64,000 bases of DNA from Nitrospirota bacterium (lineage in GTDB: Bacteria > Nitrospirota > Nitrospiria > Nitrospirales > UBA8639). The notes under the pieces are model-generated. The model made no database searches. It saw only the letters and a program-made list of their open reading frames with translations, and was not told where the DNA came from. The stretch covers positions 1 to 64,000 of the forward strand of contig JAQBUF010000010.1 of assembly GCA_027623995.1 (NCBI GenBank), read 5' to 3'. Below, piece after piece: positions 37,308 through 46,726 of this stretch (position 1 is the stretch's first letter; each line of letters starts with the position of its first letter). The position numbers and the translations under genes are program-made.

Positions 37308-37415
37308 CGTGATCTCCTTTTTGAACGTGGTCTCGACAATAGATCTTAAGCAGAAACTATCATTCAGGTTATTTTTAGATGCCAAATATGGGTGGACTCG
37401 GAGCTCCGCCCTACA

Positions 37416-38282
37416 TTATGAAAAATACTTTTGCGGGGTGCTTTCTAATCTTGGTTGAGGCGGGGGCTCCGGGAATGCCTCAGACGGTGTCCCTGTGGAT
37501 GGTGCAGTCTCAGTCGAATCTTGTTGTTCCTTCAACCTAGCCTCCCACCATTTCGTCCACTCCTGAGACCATTGCTTTCGTTCCTCTTGAGTTGACCCTT
37601 GCCAATTATGCGGCTCCCCCCCATATCGCGTGAGGCGCCAGAATGATTCCAGTGCCGTCGCGGCCACATACCGTTCGGGGTCGCCTAATAATTGAATCAA
37701 GAGTGGAGGCACTTCCACATCCCGCGAATAGCGAGATAAAAACGCCACAGCTCGACGCATGGTGTCATTCTCATCGTTCACGATAGATTTTAACGCGGGA
37801 ATGGATTGAATCGGATCTAACTTCACGGCGACACGAAGCGCCCGTTCACGAACCCTGGTCATTTCCTGAAGATCTAGAGCTGTTTCAAGGAGATTCGGCA
37901 CCGCTCTCTCATCCTTAATCATCGATAACGTTTCAATCGCGTTATATCGGAGACGCGTGCCTGGCAGTTTAAGCGCTTTCACCAACACCGGCACCACAGG
38001 TTTCCCCAAATGCACAAATTCCCCCATGATGTACAGTTCCTGACGCCCTTCCAGTAAGGGCAACAAGCCCTCTGCACGTTTCAATTCCTCTTCGGATAAC
38101 ACCTCAGGGGCAGGCGTCGCCTCTGGGATAATCGGAAATTCTGGCTCTGGTGGCGCATTGTAGGGGATTTGAACGGGAATGATTCGGCCAGTGCCGAAAT
38201 CTTGCCACGCCATACTCCCCTGAGAGGCACCTAAAAAAGCCCCAAAAACACAACTCGCAAGTAACCATGCTGGCATTTTCAT
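37416..38282 (-). CDS. Exported HEAT-repeat protein
   Basis: 288 residues from the ATG at 38282 with GAGGAGA upstream. A signal peptide (WLLASCVFGAFLGASQGSMA) precedes about four HEAT/PBS-like repeats, for example GKPVVPVLVKALKLPG, ERAVPNLLETALD, IQSIPALKSIVNDE and VPPLLIQLLGDPERYVA. The repeats form an alpha-solenoid for protein binding, here in the periplasm. The tail is rich in Pro, Glu and Gln. The partner is unknown. It follows potD on the same strand after an inverted repeat. Confidence 0.85.
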   Translation of the reverse strand: MKMPAWLLASCVFGAFLGASQGSMAWQDFGTGRIIPVQIPYNAPPEPEFPIIPEATPAPEVLSEEELKRAEGLLPLLEGRQELYIMGEFVHLGKPVVPVLVKALKLPGTRLRYNAIETLSMIKDERAVPNLLETALDLQEMTRVRERALRVAVKLDPIQSIPALKSIVNDENDTMRRAVAFLSRYSRDVEVPPLLIQLLGDPERYVAATALESFWRLTRYGGEPHNWQGSTQEERKQWSQEWTKWWEARLKEQQDSTETAPSTGTPSEAFPEPPPQPRLESTPQKYFS

Positions 38283-38360
38283 CAAACGTCTCCTCACACG
38301 AATAATGTTTCCAATTACTTCTTTAGTCTAGTGGGTACCCCTTAGACTGGTCAAGAGACA

Positions 38361-38462
38361 GGACGTGAGGCGTAATGCGTGATGGATGAGGCGTAGTGGA
38401 AGCACGAGAGAACCTTTTCCAACTCCTCACTTCTCCCGCTTCACGGATGACGCTTCACGTCT
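38361..38462. repeat. Imperfect inverted repeat (GACGTGAGGCGT family) after potD
   Basis: Left arm 38361-38386 begins GGACGTGAGGCGT and the right arm, ending at 38462, reads as its imperfect inverse (CGCTTCACGTC), with internal direct echoes such as GTGATGGATGAGGCGTAG. It lies just downstream of potD. It may act as a transcript end but has no U run. Confidence 0.5.
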
Positions 38463-38471
38463 TACATTCCC

Positions 38472-39569
38472 CTAGTGGACCTTCAACTCAGTCCACGCCC
38501 GATCATAATATCGCATGGCCTCACCCGCATCGACCATCCATTCCATTCGAGCAATAACCTCTTCTGTTGGATACACGGCAGGATTGTTTCGTACAGCCGC
38601 TGCCACGCGATCCTTGACCAAGCGATTGGCCGACGCAAACAACAGACGCTCCGAAGTCATCTGCGCCACTTTCGTATCAATTAAATAATTCATGAATTGG
38701 AAGGCCATGGCTTTTCGTGGAGAAGTCGCCAGCACGACCAAACAATCCGTCCAAATCGTTCCCCCTTCTTGGGGAACCACATATTTGATGGAGGCACGCT
38801 CTTGCATCGCTCGGGCAATAGGCCCACCCCAGGCATGCGCCAAGACAATGTCTCCAGTGACGAGTAGATGATCAAAAGAATCACTCGTGTAGCTCTTCAC
38901 CAATGACTTCTGCGCCATGAGTTTTTGTTTGGCCTGCTCAATGAGCAACGGGTCTTGACTATTCAGCGAATGGCCCAACGACCGCAACGCCATCCCAAAG
39001 ACCTCACGTTGGTCATTGAGCATACTAATACGCCCCTTGTAACGAGCATCCCAGAGAATGTTCCAACTGGTCGGCGGCGTTTCGATGACCGATGACTCAT
39101 AACCAATCCCTACCGTTCCCCATAAATAGGGAAGGGCGTATTCCTGCTGTGGATCAAAGGGAAGGTCCCTCAGGAATGGTTCAATGAATTGTTCATTAGG
39201 AACACGGGCATGATCCAACTTGGCCAAGAGTCCCTGTTTCGCCATGATCGAGACCATAAAATCTGACGGCACCACCACATCATACCCAGTAGCCCCACTT
39301 TGCACTTTGGCCAAGAGTTCCTCATTGCTACTAAACGTATCCACGATGACCTTAATTCCTGTTTGAGTTTCGAATCCGTCAAGCAGTTCCTGATCTACAT
39401 AGTCTGACCAAGTGAAGTAAAACAACTCCTTTGCCCCCACATCTTGAGAGATATCACCGGGCAAAGAGGGCTCTCCAGAAGGTCCACAGCCAACCAACAT
39501 TCCCACCAGAAACAATAGGTGAACCGTCAACCAGTATCTTAGAAATTTGGATTGATTAAAATTATGCAT
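38472..39569 (-). CDS. potD: Polyamine ABC transporter substrate-binding protein PotD
   Basis: 365 residues. The N-terminal signal LLFLVGMLVGCGPSG contains a lipobox (LVGC), so this is a lipoprotein facing the periplasm. The body is a cluster-D type bilobal binding protein with ELFYFTWSDYVDQELLDGFE at the start of lobe 1 and GYDVVVPSDFMVSIM. The final motif TVAQMTSERLL is absent; instead KVAQMTSERLLFASANR lies near residue 310. Spermidine or putrescine is the likely ligand. It is the last gene of potB-potC-potD, 17 bp after potC. Confidence 0.92.
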   Translation of the reverse strand: MHNFNQSKFLRYWLTVHLLFLVGMLVGCGPSGEPSLPGDISQDVGAKELFYFTWSDYVDQELLDGFETQTGIKVIVDTFSSNEELLAKVQSGATGYDVVVPSDFMVSIMAKQGLLAKLDHARVPNEQFIEPFLRDLPFDPQQEYALPYLWGTVGIGYESSVIETPPTSWNILWDARYKGRISMLNDQREVFGMALRSLGHSLNSQDPLLIEQAKQKLMAQKSLVKSYTSDSFDHLLVTGDIVLAHAWGGPIARAMQERASIKYVVPQEGGTIWTDCLVVLATSPRKAMAFQFMNYLIDTKVAQMTSERLLFASANRLVKDRVAAAVRNNPAVYPTEEVIARMEWMVDAGEAMRYYDRAWTELKVH

Positions 39570-39586
39570 TTAGCTCTTGACGTCTT

Positions 39587-40366
39587 TCATTTTCGCTGAA
39601 AGGCCAGGGAGACCCCAATCAGCAGCATGGACACCGTCACCAATATGGCTGAGAGCGCATTAATTTCTGGCGTAATCCCCGTGCGCATCATGGAGAACAC
39701 TTTGAGGGGCAAAGTCGTTGCTCCGGGACCGGTCGTAAAAAATGTGACCACGAAATCATCCAAGGACAAGGTGAACGCCATCAAGCCGGCTCCCAATATC
39801 GCCGGACGAAGTAAAGGAAACGTGACATGCACAAATGCCTGCCATGGGGTCGCGCCTAAATCACGCGCCGCTTCTTCCCAGACGGGATCAATCTTACGAA
39901 GTCTTGCCCGCAGCACCATGATGACCAGCGGCAGATTAACTACACAATGCCCAATCGTCACAGTCGCTAATCCCAAAGGCCACTCCAGCATCACAAAGAA
40001 CAACAACAGGGCGACCCCTAACATGACTTCGGGGATTACGAGGGGAAGCAACAAGACCCCTTCGATGAGCGGCTGTCCCAACATTCGTCCTCGCTCTAAA
40101 AACACGGCCGCCCCAAGCCCCAACCCCAGAGCCACGAATGTTGACACGGCTCCAACCAACAGAGAATTGCTGGTCGCTGCCCACAACGAGTGATCCCCGG
40201 CTAATTGCTGATACCAATACAGCGTACCACCCTCCCACATTGCCGAGATTTTTGAGGCATTGAAGGAAAAGAGAAGAATGACCAGAATCGGTCCATACAA
40301 AAATACCAACGTACCCATGCTGATTCCCGTGAGCCACTGAAAGCTTCGATTCTTCATGATCCCCAC
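39587..40366 (-). CDS. potC: Polyamine ABC transporter permease PotC
   Basis: 259 residues with six membrane segments. The EAA loop that contacts PotA is EEAARDLGATPWQAFVHV near residue 160. The first segments (LVFLYGPILVILLFSFNASK) are typical of PotC. Its start overlaps the end of potB by 13 bases, so translation is coupled. Together with PotB it forms the membrane channel. Confidence 0.93.
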   Translation of the reverse strand: MGIMKNRSFQWLTGISMGTLVFLYGPILVILLFSFNASKISAMWEGGTLYWYQQLAGDHSLWAATSNSLLVGAVSTFVALGLGLGAAVFLERGRMLGQPLIEGVLLLPLVIPEVMLGVALLLFFVMLEWPLGLATVTIGHCVVNLPLVIMVLRARLRKIDPVWEEAARDLGATPWQAFVHVTFPLLRPAILGAGLMAFTLSLDDFVVTFFTTGPGATTLPLKVFSMMRTGITPEINALSAILVTVSMLLIGVSLAFQRK

Positions 40367-41199
40367 AGCTTTCGTCCCTTAAGCAGCGGGACACCGACGA
40401 CTAAGACCAGCAGCATTAAGAGAAATGATATGGCCGACCCGAATGGCCAATCTCGTACCACGAGAAACTCATGCTGAATGAGCGTACCCAGCATCATGCT
40501 CTGCCCACCTCCTAATAGATGTGGCGTGATAAAAGCGCCCAATGAAGGAATAAACACCAAGATACAACCCGCCACAATGCCTGGCTTCGCCAAAGGAATT
40601 ACCACATGACGAAAGACAGAGAAGCTGCTGGCGTAAAGGTCATAGGCCGCCTCTTCAAGAGAAGGACGAATACGCTCAATCGCCACATACAACGGAAGAA
40701 TCATGAAGGGCAGGTATCCATAGACCAAACCAATAAAGACCGCACCATTCGTGTACAAGAGCTCAAGAGGTGTATCCAAAATTCCCAGCCGCATGAACAG
40801 GCTATTGAACAATCCTTCGGTCCTGAGCAGAAACATCCAGGCATAGGTGCGTACAAGAAAATTTGTCCAAAAGGGAATCATCACCAACACCAACAGAGCG
40901 GTCTGCATGCGAGCCGATGATCGTGCCATGACATAGGCGAGAGGAAATCCGATTGCCAGACATACGATAGTCGTCGTCCCTGCTAAGAAGAGGGAACGAC
41001 CATAAATAGTCCAATACAATGGATCTGCGAGACGTTGGTAATTCTCAAACGTGAACGTCCACTCAATACCACCATAGAGCCCACGCGAGGCGAAGCTCAC
41101 CCCAAACATGAGCAGTACGGGAATACAGAAAAATAACCCAAGCACCAAGAGCGTGGGGAGGAGCAGGACTGAAGACTGACGAAGAGAAGAATTATTCAT
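40354..41199 (-). CDS. potB: Polyamine ABC transporter permease PotB
   Basis: 281 residues with six membrane segments. The EAA loop is EEAAYDLYASSFSVFRHV near residue 192. The N-terminal segment LLLPTLLVLGLFFCIPVLLM and the long first periplasmic loop fit PotB. It opens the potBCD unit. The distance to potA (about 490 bp) is unusual for pot operons and is filled by a palindromic repeat, so potBCD may have its own promoter. Confidence 0.93.
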   Translation of the reverse strand: MNNSSLRQSSVLLLPTLLVLGLFFCIPVLLMFGVSFASRGLYGGIEWTFTFENYQRLADPLYWTIYGRSLFLAGTTTIVCLAIGFPLAYVMARSSARMQTALLVLVMIPFWTNFLVRTYAWMFLLRTEGLFNSLFMRLGILDTPLELLYTNGAVFIGLVYGYLPFMILPLYVAIERIRPSLEEAAYDLYASSFSVFRHVVIPLAKPGIVAGCILVFIPSLGAFITPHLLGGGQSMMLGTLIQHEFLVVRDWPFGSAISFLLMLLVLVVGVPLLKGRKLWGS

Positions 41200-41478
41200 C
41201 GTAAAGATTGGTCTTGCCCCGGTTTCGTGGAGATGTATAAAGCACGCACAAAGAATTCTCCCTGGTGGCGTGGATGGGCTGGAGCGGTTTATACCGGATT
41301 CCTCCTGAACGGTCTACACGTCGGTGGGCTCTTGGGAAAAAAGATCCCCGAATCCATCACGCCTTATGGTGAACCTAGGAGAAGGTGGCCCGGCCAGACG
41401 ACCCCTTGTTATTTCGGATCATACTGAAAACATGGTGTTACCTCTACCGCCATCCAATCCTGGATTCATGAAATGTCT

Positions 41479-41624
41479 GGTACCTGCCTCCCCTTCCTGC
41501 AAGCGTTCTTTCTTGTGTAGCTGCACGATCTCATCGTGCCTTCTTCCCACGCACCATGAACACAGGACGTCTGGAAGAGGCAGCATGAGATGCTGCAGCT
41601 ACACAAGAAAAATGGGACGGTACC
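41479..41624. repeat. REPIN-like palindromic element (two inverted GTAG hairpins)
   Basis: Two inverted arms of 33 bp, 41509-41541 and 41578-41610, match at 29 positions and start TTTCTTGTGTAGCTGCA. Each arm carries its own small hairpin: CACGAT-CTC-ATCGTG on the left and CAGCAT-GAG-ATGCTG on the right. Differences between arms are compensatory within these hairpins. GTAG directly ahead of the hairpin matches the tetranucleotide seen in REP sequences. Outer GGTACC sequences at 41479-41484 and 41619-41624 may mark the full unit. The rest of 41200-41692 shows no gene. Confidence 0.75.
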
Positions 41625-41692
41625 CTTTCCACAATTTCGGGAATAGCTCAGATACCCGCTTGGGCTAGAAGAAACCTGAAAGTCTTATTGGA

Positions 41693-42790
41693 TTATTGGG
41701 GGAAGATCATTCCGTGTTCCGGCTTCCAATGCACGAAAGCCTTTTCACCGGGAGAAAAACGGGTGGCGCGATCATGCTGAGGATCCCCTCGTACGGTCCA
41801 AGATATTTGCGGGCCAACATTGATGGCATACTGCATTTCCTCCCCCAAATAGAAAACCTGTTCAATCAACACCTCAAGACAGTTTTCAATGTCGTCGCAC
41901 TGAGACTCCCGAGACAAGGCTGTGTGCTCCGGTCTGAGAATCATCATGGCTCGGGCTCCAACCATTTCTTGAGACATGCGAGAAATGTGAAGGGGTTTGA
42001 TGCCAGGAGATTGGAAGACAGAAAAACGATCATCACCTGCGACCACTTCACCCTCCAAGACATTTGACTGCCCAACAAATTTGGCCACAAACACCGACTG
42101 TGGTTGGGCGTACAGTTCTTCTGGTGTTCCAATCTGCATAACTCGCCCCTCATTCATCACGGCAATGCGATCAGAAAGGAGCAGAGCTTCCGACTGGTGA
42201 TGCGTCACACAAATGAAGGTGACGCCAACTTGCGCCTGGATCACTTTCAATTCTCGCTGCATGGCCTGACGCAATTGTTGATCAAGTGCCCCCAAGGGTT
42301 CATCGAGGAGAATCACCGCAGGACGATTGACCAAGGCGCGAGCCAATGCCACTCGCTGTTGTTCACCACCAGACAATTCGGATGGTAGCCGATCTGCTTT
42401 CCCTGGCAATTTGACCATATCCAACACATCCCCCACTCGCGTTGCGATATCAATGGAAGCCACACCTTGCATGCGCAGGCCAAAGGCGATGTTGTTCCAC
42501 ACCGTCAGGTGAGGAAATAATGCATAATCTTGGAATACCGTATTCACGGGGCGCTGATTGGGAGGCAGCCCAGACATTGATTGTCCATTGACCAAAATGT
42601 CGCCGTGATCGGGTTGAAGCAGGCCAGCAATCAATCGTAAGGTCGTCGTTTTCCCAGAACCACTCGGCCCTAAAATTGAAAAAAATTCGTTCTCCTTGAC
42701 CTCCAATGAGAGACGATCCACCGCCAAGGTATCCCCGTGACGTTTCGTCAATTCCAGAATTTGCACACAAAGATTTTCTTCAGGATTCAT
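41693..42790 (-). CDS. potA: Polyamine ABC transporter ATPase PotA
   Basis: 365 residues. ATPase domain: Walker A LGPSGSGKTT near residue 39, Q loop FQDYALFPHL, signature LSGGEQQR, Walker B AVILLDEPLGALD and H loop CVTHHQSEA. A C-terminal TOBE/OB regulatory domain follows (residues about 240-350). It powers uptake through PotBC. It is transcribed in the same direction as potBCD but is separated from it by about 490 bp that hold a REPIN-like element. Upstream (42791-42947) no gene is seen before the insertion-sequence remnant. Confidence 0.94.
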   Translation of the reverse strand: MNPEENLCVQILELTKRHGDTLAVDRLSLEVKENEFFSILGPSGSGKTTTLRLIAGLLQPDHGDILVNGQSMSGLPPNQRPVNTVFQDYALFPHLTVWNNIAFGLRMQGVASIDIATRVGDVLDMVKLPGKADRLPSELSGGEQQRVALARALVNRPAVILLDEPLGALDQQLRQAMQRELKVIQAQVGVTFICVTHHQSEALLLSDRIAVMNEGRVMQIGTPEELYAQPQSVFVAKFVGQSNVLEGEVVAGDDRFSVFQSPGIKPLHISRMSQEMVGARAMMILRPEHTALSRESQCDDIENCLEVLIEQVFYLGEEMQYAINVGPQISWTVRGDPQHDRATRFSPGEKAFVHWKPEHGMIFPQ

Positions 42791-43019
42791 GCGGTCGGTC
42801 TCTCATCAGGGCTTGGTCATCACTAGGAGGCCGATTCTAGGTTTCGTAGAAAATTTATGTCAAATCAATTAGTTCGGGTTGCCCTTGTTTGATCAATCAA
42901 TGCAATTTTCTGTTCAAAAAAAAGGGAATTGACCCACCCACCCTGTGTGTTAACCTGAGCCCAGACACTCGCTGTTTGGGATAATATAGATATCAGGGTG
43001 ACAGATACAGGACCAAGAC

Positions 43020-43424
43020 ATGCCAAACTCAGGTTCAGGACGACTCGACACGCAGGTGACACCAAACCCCGTGCTGGAAAAACGCACACGCCGCACATTT
43101 CACGCGGAATACAAGCTGCGCCTTCTCGCCGAAGCCGAAGCCTGCAAACACGGCGAACTCGGAGCCCTTCTGCGTCGTGAAAAGCTGTATAGCCATCAAC
43201 TCGCCGATTGACGACGAGCATTCACAGAAAATGGCGTGGCCGGATTGAGTAAGAGCGCCCCCGGGCCAGCGGCGTCCAGGACACCGGACCAGCGACGTAT
43301 TGAACAGCTTGAAAAAGAAAAGCGTCGCTTGACCCGACACTTGGAGCTGGCCAATGCCTGCCTGGATTTGCAAAAAAAAGCCTTGTCGATGCTCGATCGC
43401 CTGAGCAATGGGAGCGAGGCATGA
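43020..43424 (+). pseudogene. IS3-family orfA, interrupted by a TGA
   Basis: The reading frame encodes a helix-turn-helix/leucine-zipper orfA: RTRRTFHAEYKLRLLAEAEA and, after the break, RRAFTENGVAGLSKSAPG and QLEKEKRRLTRHLELANACL. A TGA at 43209-43211 interrupts it where relatives have Trp (a D-W-R-R context), so TGG to TGA is the likely change. Downstream sequence stays in frame to 43424, where it overlaps orfB (ATGA). Confidence 0.88.
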
Positions 43425-44505
43425 CCGCCGTACTCGCACAGTGCCCTGCAACGTTACCTTTGGCTCGCGCATGCCAGGCCCTGGGCCTCAACCGACGCAC
43501 GATATACGTCCGCCAAAAGCGTGCTGACCATGACGCCGCCCCACGGTGCTCGCGGAAACAGTCGGTGCAACCGCGCGCGTTGAGTGCGCAGGAGCAGGCC
43601 ACAGTGCTTGGGACGCTGCATCGTGCCCCCTATCGTGATCAGCCGCCGACAGAAGTCTATCAGCGTCTGCTTGAGCAAGAGCAGTATCTGTGTGCGGTCA
43701 GCACGAGGCCTCGTCTTCTTCGCGGGGTAGGCGAGAATGGGGATCGGCGTCATCAGCGGCCAGCCCAGCACCACGCGGTGCCCAGACTGTTCGCTAAAGC
43801 CCCGCACGATGTCTGGACGTGGGATATGACAAAATTACCGTTGTCCGTCGGGGGATGTATCTGTCCCTCTCTGTGGTCCTTGATCTGTTCAGCCGGTTCA
43901 TTGTCGCATGGATGGTCTCGCTCAAAGAGAACAGCGCGTTAGCAATGCAACTGCTGGACGACGCCACGGCTCGTTACGGGATTGACCCGGGCCAGCTCAC
44001 GTTGCCCCAGGATCGTGGATCACCGATGATTGCGCATGGGTTTTTGGACCTTATGCGTGAGCTGGAGGTGCCGTGCCGTCATAGCCGTCCTCGGGTCAGC
44101 AATGACAATCCATTCCGCGAAAGCCAGTTCAAAACGCAAAAGTATCAACCTGATTATCCCGGCCGTTTTCATGATGTCTCGCACGCCAGACACTGGGGTG
44201 ACGGGTACTTCGATTGGTATAACGTCGAGCACCATCACAGCGGGCTGGCAGGGTTTACCCCCGAACAGGTTTTCACGGGGTGTTACCACGAGGTGGCTAG
44301 ACAGAAACAGCGAGCACTTGATCACCGGTACGAGCCTAACCCGGAACGCTTTGTCCGTGGGCGACCGACGGTGTCAATGCCGCCGGAAGCCGTGGCCATC
44401 AACCCAGTCCTAGCAGCTGGCGGGGATTCAATTATTGATGATCGCGTAAATTTCCCGACGTTGAGGGCCGCTGGCTACGTGAAAGAGATGTTATCTGTGA
44501 AATGA
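43421..44505 (+). pseudogene. IS3-family orfB transposase, frameshifted
   Basis: A DDE integrase-type transposase split into two frames. The first part runs to about 43840 with LARACQALGLNRRTIYVRQ, LCAVSTRPRLLRGVGENG and the first catalytic Asp in VWTWDMTKLPL. The second resumes in another frame with RRGMYLSLSVVLDLFSRFIV, the second Asp in PQDRGSPM and Glu in NPFRESQFKT, then YFDWYNVEHHHSGLAGFTPEQVF. A single-base indel near 43840-43850 explains the break. Programmed frameshifting in IS3 elements occurs between orfA and orfB, not here. Confidence 0.88.
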
Positions 44506-45174
44506 CTGTCCACAACAGGTTGACATGTTCCGGACGTGCTTCTCGCCCGTGAGCGTGATCCCCACTGCCACCACCATCGTCATGTCGGCAAAAGTCTTGC
44601 CATCAAGAAAGACGGCCAGAAGATCCAGTTTGCTCAAATCGCGCTCCTGCAGGCCCTTGAGCTGTTTCGCGCTGGCCTGCGTAAAGCTCCGCGACACCGT
44701 GGAACTCGATAAACCAATGGCCCCAGGGACTGCAGTGGCGGCAGCCTCATAGTTTCGACAGGAAATCCCATACAGCACCCGCTTGAGGAGGACCTCATCC
44801 AATTTGCCCGTCCCACGAAGGTGCGCCAGGCTTTCTAAGGGGATCTCCCCGCCGCCCTTTGCGGATTGGACACGAGGAATCTTGAAGGGATGTCGTTGCC
44901 CCGCCAGCTGGACACTCCCGGGATTACTCCCGTGACGGTACCCAGGCAGGCCTGATGCCGCCTTCCGTGTATACTTGATCCCAGCTAACGCCCGGACCTC
45001 GTCCTCTAAGAGTTCGTGAATACGCATCAGGCCCAAGGGGATGAGGGCCTGAATGCATTCGACCTTCGTCTCCACATCGAAGTCGGCATACGCGTCGGGG
45101 CGGAGGATCTTCACGGGGCCTAACCGTTTCGTCTTCTTGCTTCTCGTGGTCGTTTTCGCAATACTGCTCATCAT
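44491..45174 (-). pseudogene. IS256-family (Mutator) transposase, 3' truncated
   Basis: The N-terminal ~215 residues of an IS256-type transposase remain, with ATG 45174 behind AAAGGAG. Visible are LMRIHELLEDEVRALAG, YRHGSNPGSV, SSSTVSRSFTQAS and the first catalytic Asp in LDLLAVFLDGKTFADM. Coding similarity ends after GITLTGEK, where the right end of the IS3 element begins at about 44525. Full-length relatives run to about 400 residues, so the two later catalytic residues are gone. The lost part is not found on the far side of the IS3 element. Confidence 0.88.
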
Positions 45175-45316
45175 GTGGCTCCTTTGTTTGGTGGATGACG
45201 ATGTCGCTTCTTGGTCGAACGCCATCTCACCACAGGTGGGGGAGCCGCTTCAAATTTCCACTAACTTTAGCACTCATTCGGAAAAAAGTTAACTCACAAT
45301 GACAGGAAACGAAGAC

Positions 45317-46600
45317 ATGCCCCTATTAGATAAAATAAAAAATCATTCAGCAGTCATTGGAGTCGTGGGGCTTGGATACGTAGGACTCCCTCTCGCCGTT
45401 CTTCAAACACAAACCGGCTATCGGGTCATTGGCATTGATGAGGACTCTGAAAAAGTCGATCTGGCCAATAAAGGAAAAAGTTACATCGGCGATGTGCCAG
45501 ATAAGGACTTGGCGCAAGCCGTAGGAACCAAGCGATTTTCTGCATCGACCAACCTAGAGCTTATCGATCAATGTGATGTTATTCTGATCTGTGTTCCGAC
45601 TCCCCTGACCGTGAATAAAGAGCCTGACATCAGCGCAATTATTAAAGTCACTCAAGCGATCGCCAAATATGCCCATCCTGGCATGCTCGTTGTCTTGGAA
45701 AGCACGTCATATCCAGGCACGACAGAAGAAGTGATCGTTCCTGAACTTGTGAAACGAAATTTTGAAATTGGAAAAGATCTCTTTGTCGCGTTTTCCCCAG
45801 AGCGCGTTGATCCAGGCAACCCATCTTTCAAAACACATAATACGTACAAACTCGTGGGAGGCATCACTCCTGCTTGTTGCGCAATGGCTCAAACCTTTTA
45901 CGAACAATCCATTGCCAAAATCTTTCCTACCTCCTCCACCAAAGTTGCTGAAATGACCAAGGTCTTCGAAAACGTATTTCGATCGGTGAATATTGCCCTG
46001 GTGAATGAATTAGCGATGCTGTGCGATCGGATGGATATCAATGTCTTTGAAGTCATTGATGCGGCCGCCACCAAAAACTTTGGGTTTATGCCCTTCTATC
46101 CTGGTCCAGGTGTTGGCGGTCACTGCATCCCTTTAGATCCGTACTATTTGTCGTGGAAGTCCAAAGAATACGATCTGCATACTCGCTTTATTGAATTGGC
46201 CGGTGAAATTAATGAAGGAATGCCCTACTTCGTTTTGGCAAAACTACAACGAATCCTAAACCAACGAGGCCAATGCCTGAATGGATCTGTCATCCTTGTC
46301 TTGGGCGTAACATATAAGGCAGATAACGGAGATCCACGCCAATCGCCAGCCACCAAAGTCATGGAATTGTTACAAAAAGAAGGCGCACAGCTCACCTATG
46401 TTGACCCGTACGCCGAAAAGTTCAAAATTGGCAATATCGAATATAGTGCTAAAAAGTTATCTCCCGCTCTCCTCAGTGAGTGTCAATGCACGCTGATACT
46501 TACAGCCCATTCGAGTTTTGACTATGAAATGATTGTTGAACATGCCCCAGTCGTCCTTGATACGCGCAACGGTACGCAGCATGTTCCAGGAAAAAAATAA
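45317..46600 (+). CDS. wbpA: UDP-N-acetylglucosamine 6-dehydrogenase (WbpA-type)
   Basis: About 427 residues; ATG 45317 follows AGGAAACGAAG, while ATG 45299 is an alternative. It oxidises C6 of a UDP-HexNAc to the uronic acid using two NAD+. The N-terminal Rossmann motif is GVVGLGYVGLPLAV, followed by ICVPTPL and ESTSYPGTTEE. The catalytic Cys is in GVGGHCIPLDPYYL near residue 264. The sequence is nearer to WbpA/TviB than to WecC, so UDP-GlcNAc is the likely substrate; UDP-ManNAc is not excluded, as wecB lies nearby. The IS remnant lies directly upstream and may affect its promoter. Confidence 0.92.
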   Translation: MPLLDKIKNHSAVIGVVGLGYVGLPLAVLQTQTGYRVIGIDEDSEKVDLANKGKSYIGDVPDKDLAQAVGTKRFSASTNLELIDQCDVILICVPTPLTVNKEPDISAIIKVTQAIAKYAHPGMLVVLESTSYPGTTEEVIVPELVKRNFEIGKDLFVAFSPERVDPGNPSFKTHNTYKLVGGITPACCAMAQTFYEQSIAKIFPTSSTKVAEMTKVFENVFRSVNIALVNELAMLCDRMDINVFEVIDAAATKNFGFMPFYPGPGVGGHCIPLDPYYLSWKSKEYDLHTRFIELAGEINEGMPYFVLAKLQRILNQRGQCLNGSVILVLGVTYKADNGDPRQSPATKVMELLQKEGAQLTYVDPYAEKFKIGNIEYSAKKLSPALLSECQCTLILTAHSSFDYEMIVEHAPVVLDTRNGTQHVPGKK

Positions 46601-46726
46601 AACGTATTTTCACTATAGACATTGGCCTTACCTATTCACGGGGATTACCCTAAGTAAAGTTATCCCAAAATGTGCACTAATTTTTCCCAGTCCAAAATTA
46701 CCGCCAAAAATAAATTTTAATGTTTA

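Larger units (their letters stand above)
42948..44525 (+). mobile_element. Decayed IS3-family insertion sequence
   Basis: About 1.58 kb bounded by imperfect inverted ends: TGTTAACCTGAGCCCAGACA at the left and, inverted at the right, TGTCAACCTGTTGTGGACA. It contains orfA and orfB in the IS3 arrangement, both interrupted. No target duplication is evident at the ends, and its right end directly cuts the IS256-type transposase gene. It is therefore immobile unless helped in trans. Confidence 0.75.

Noticed and set aside
39627-40193. 188-residue frame antisense to potC
   Set aside because: Shadow of a well-supported permease gene; low-complexity Asn/Thr/Ser composition.
41227-41427. 66-residue frame in the potA-potB gap
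   Set aside because: No ribosome site and no recognisable motif; the gap holds a palindromic element instead.
43020-43424. TGA in orfA as recoded codon (Trp or selenocysteine)
   Set aside because: Other genes in the window use TGA as stop and TGG for Trp, no SECIS-like hairpin was seen, and orfB is broken as well, so decay is simpler.
43421-44505. Programmed frameshift within orfB
   Set aside because: In IS3 elements the programmed shift joins orfA to orfB; this break is in the middle of the catalytic domain with no slippery heptamer seen.
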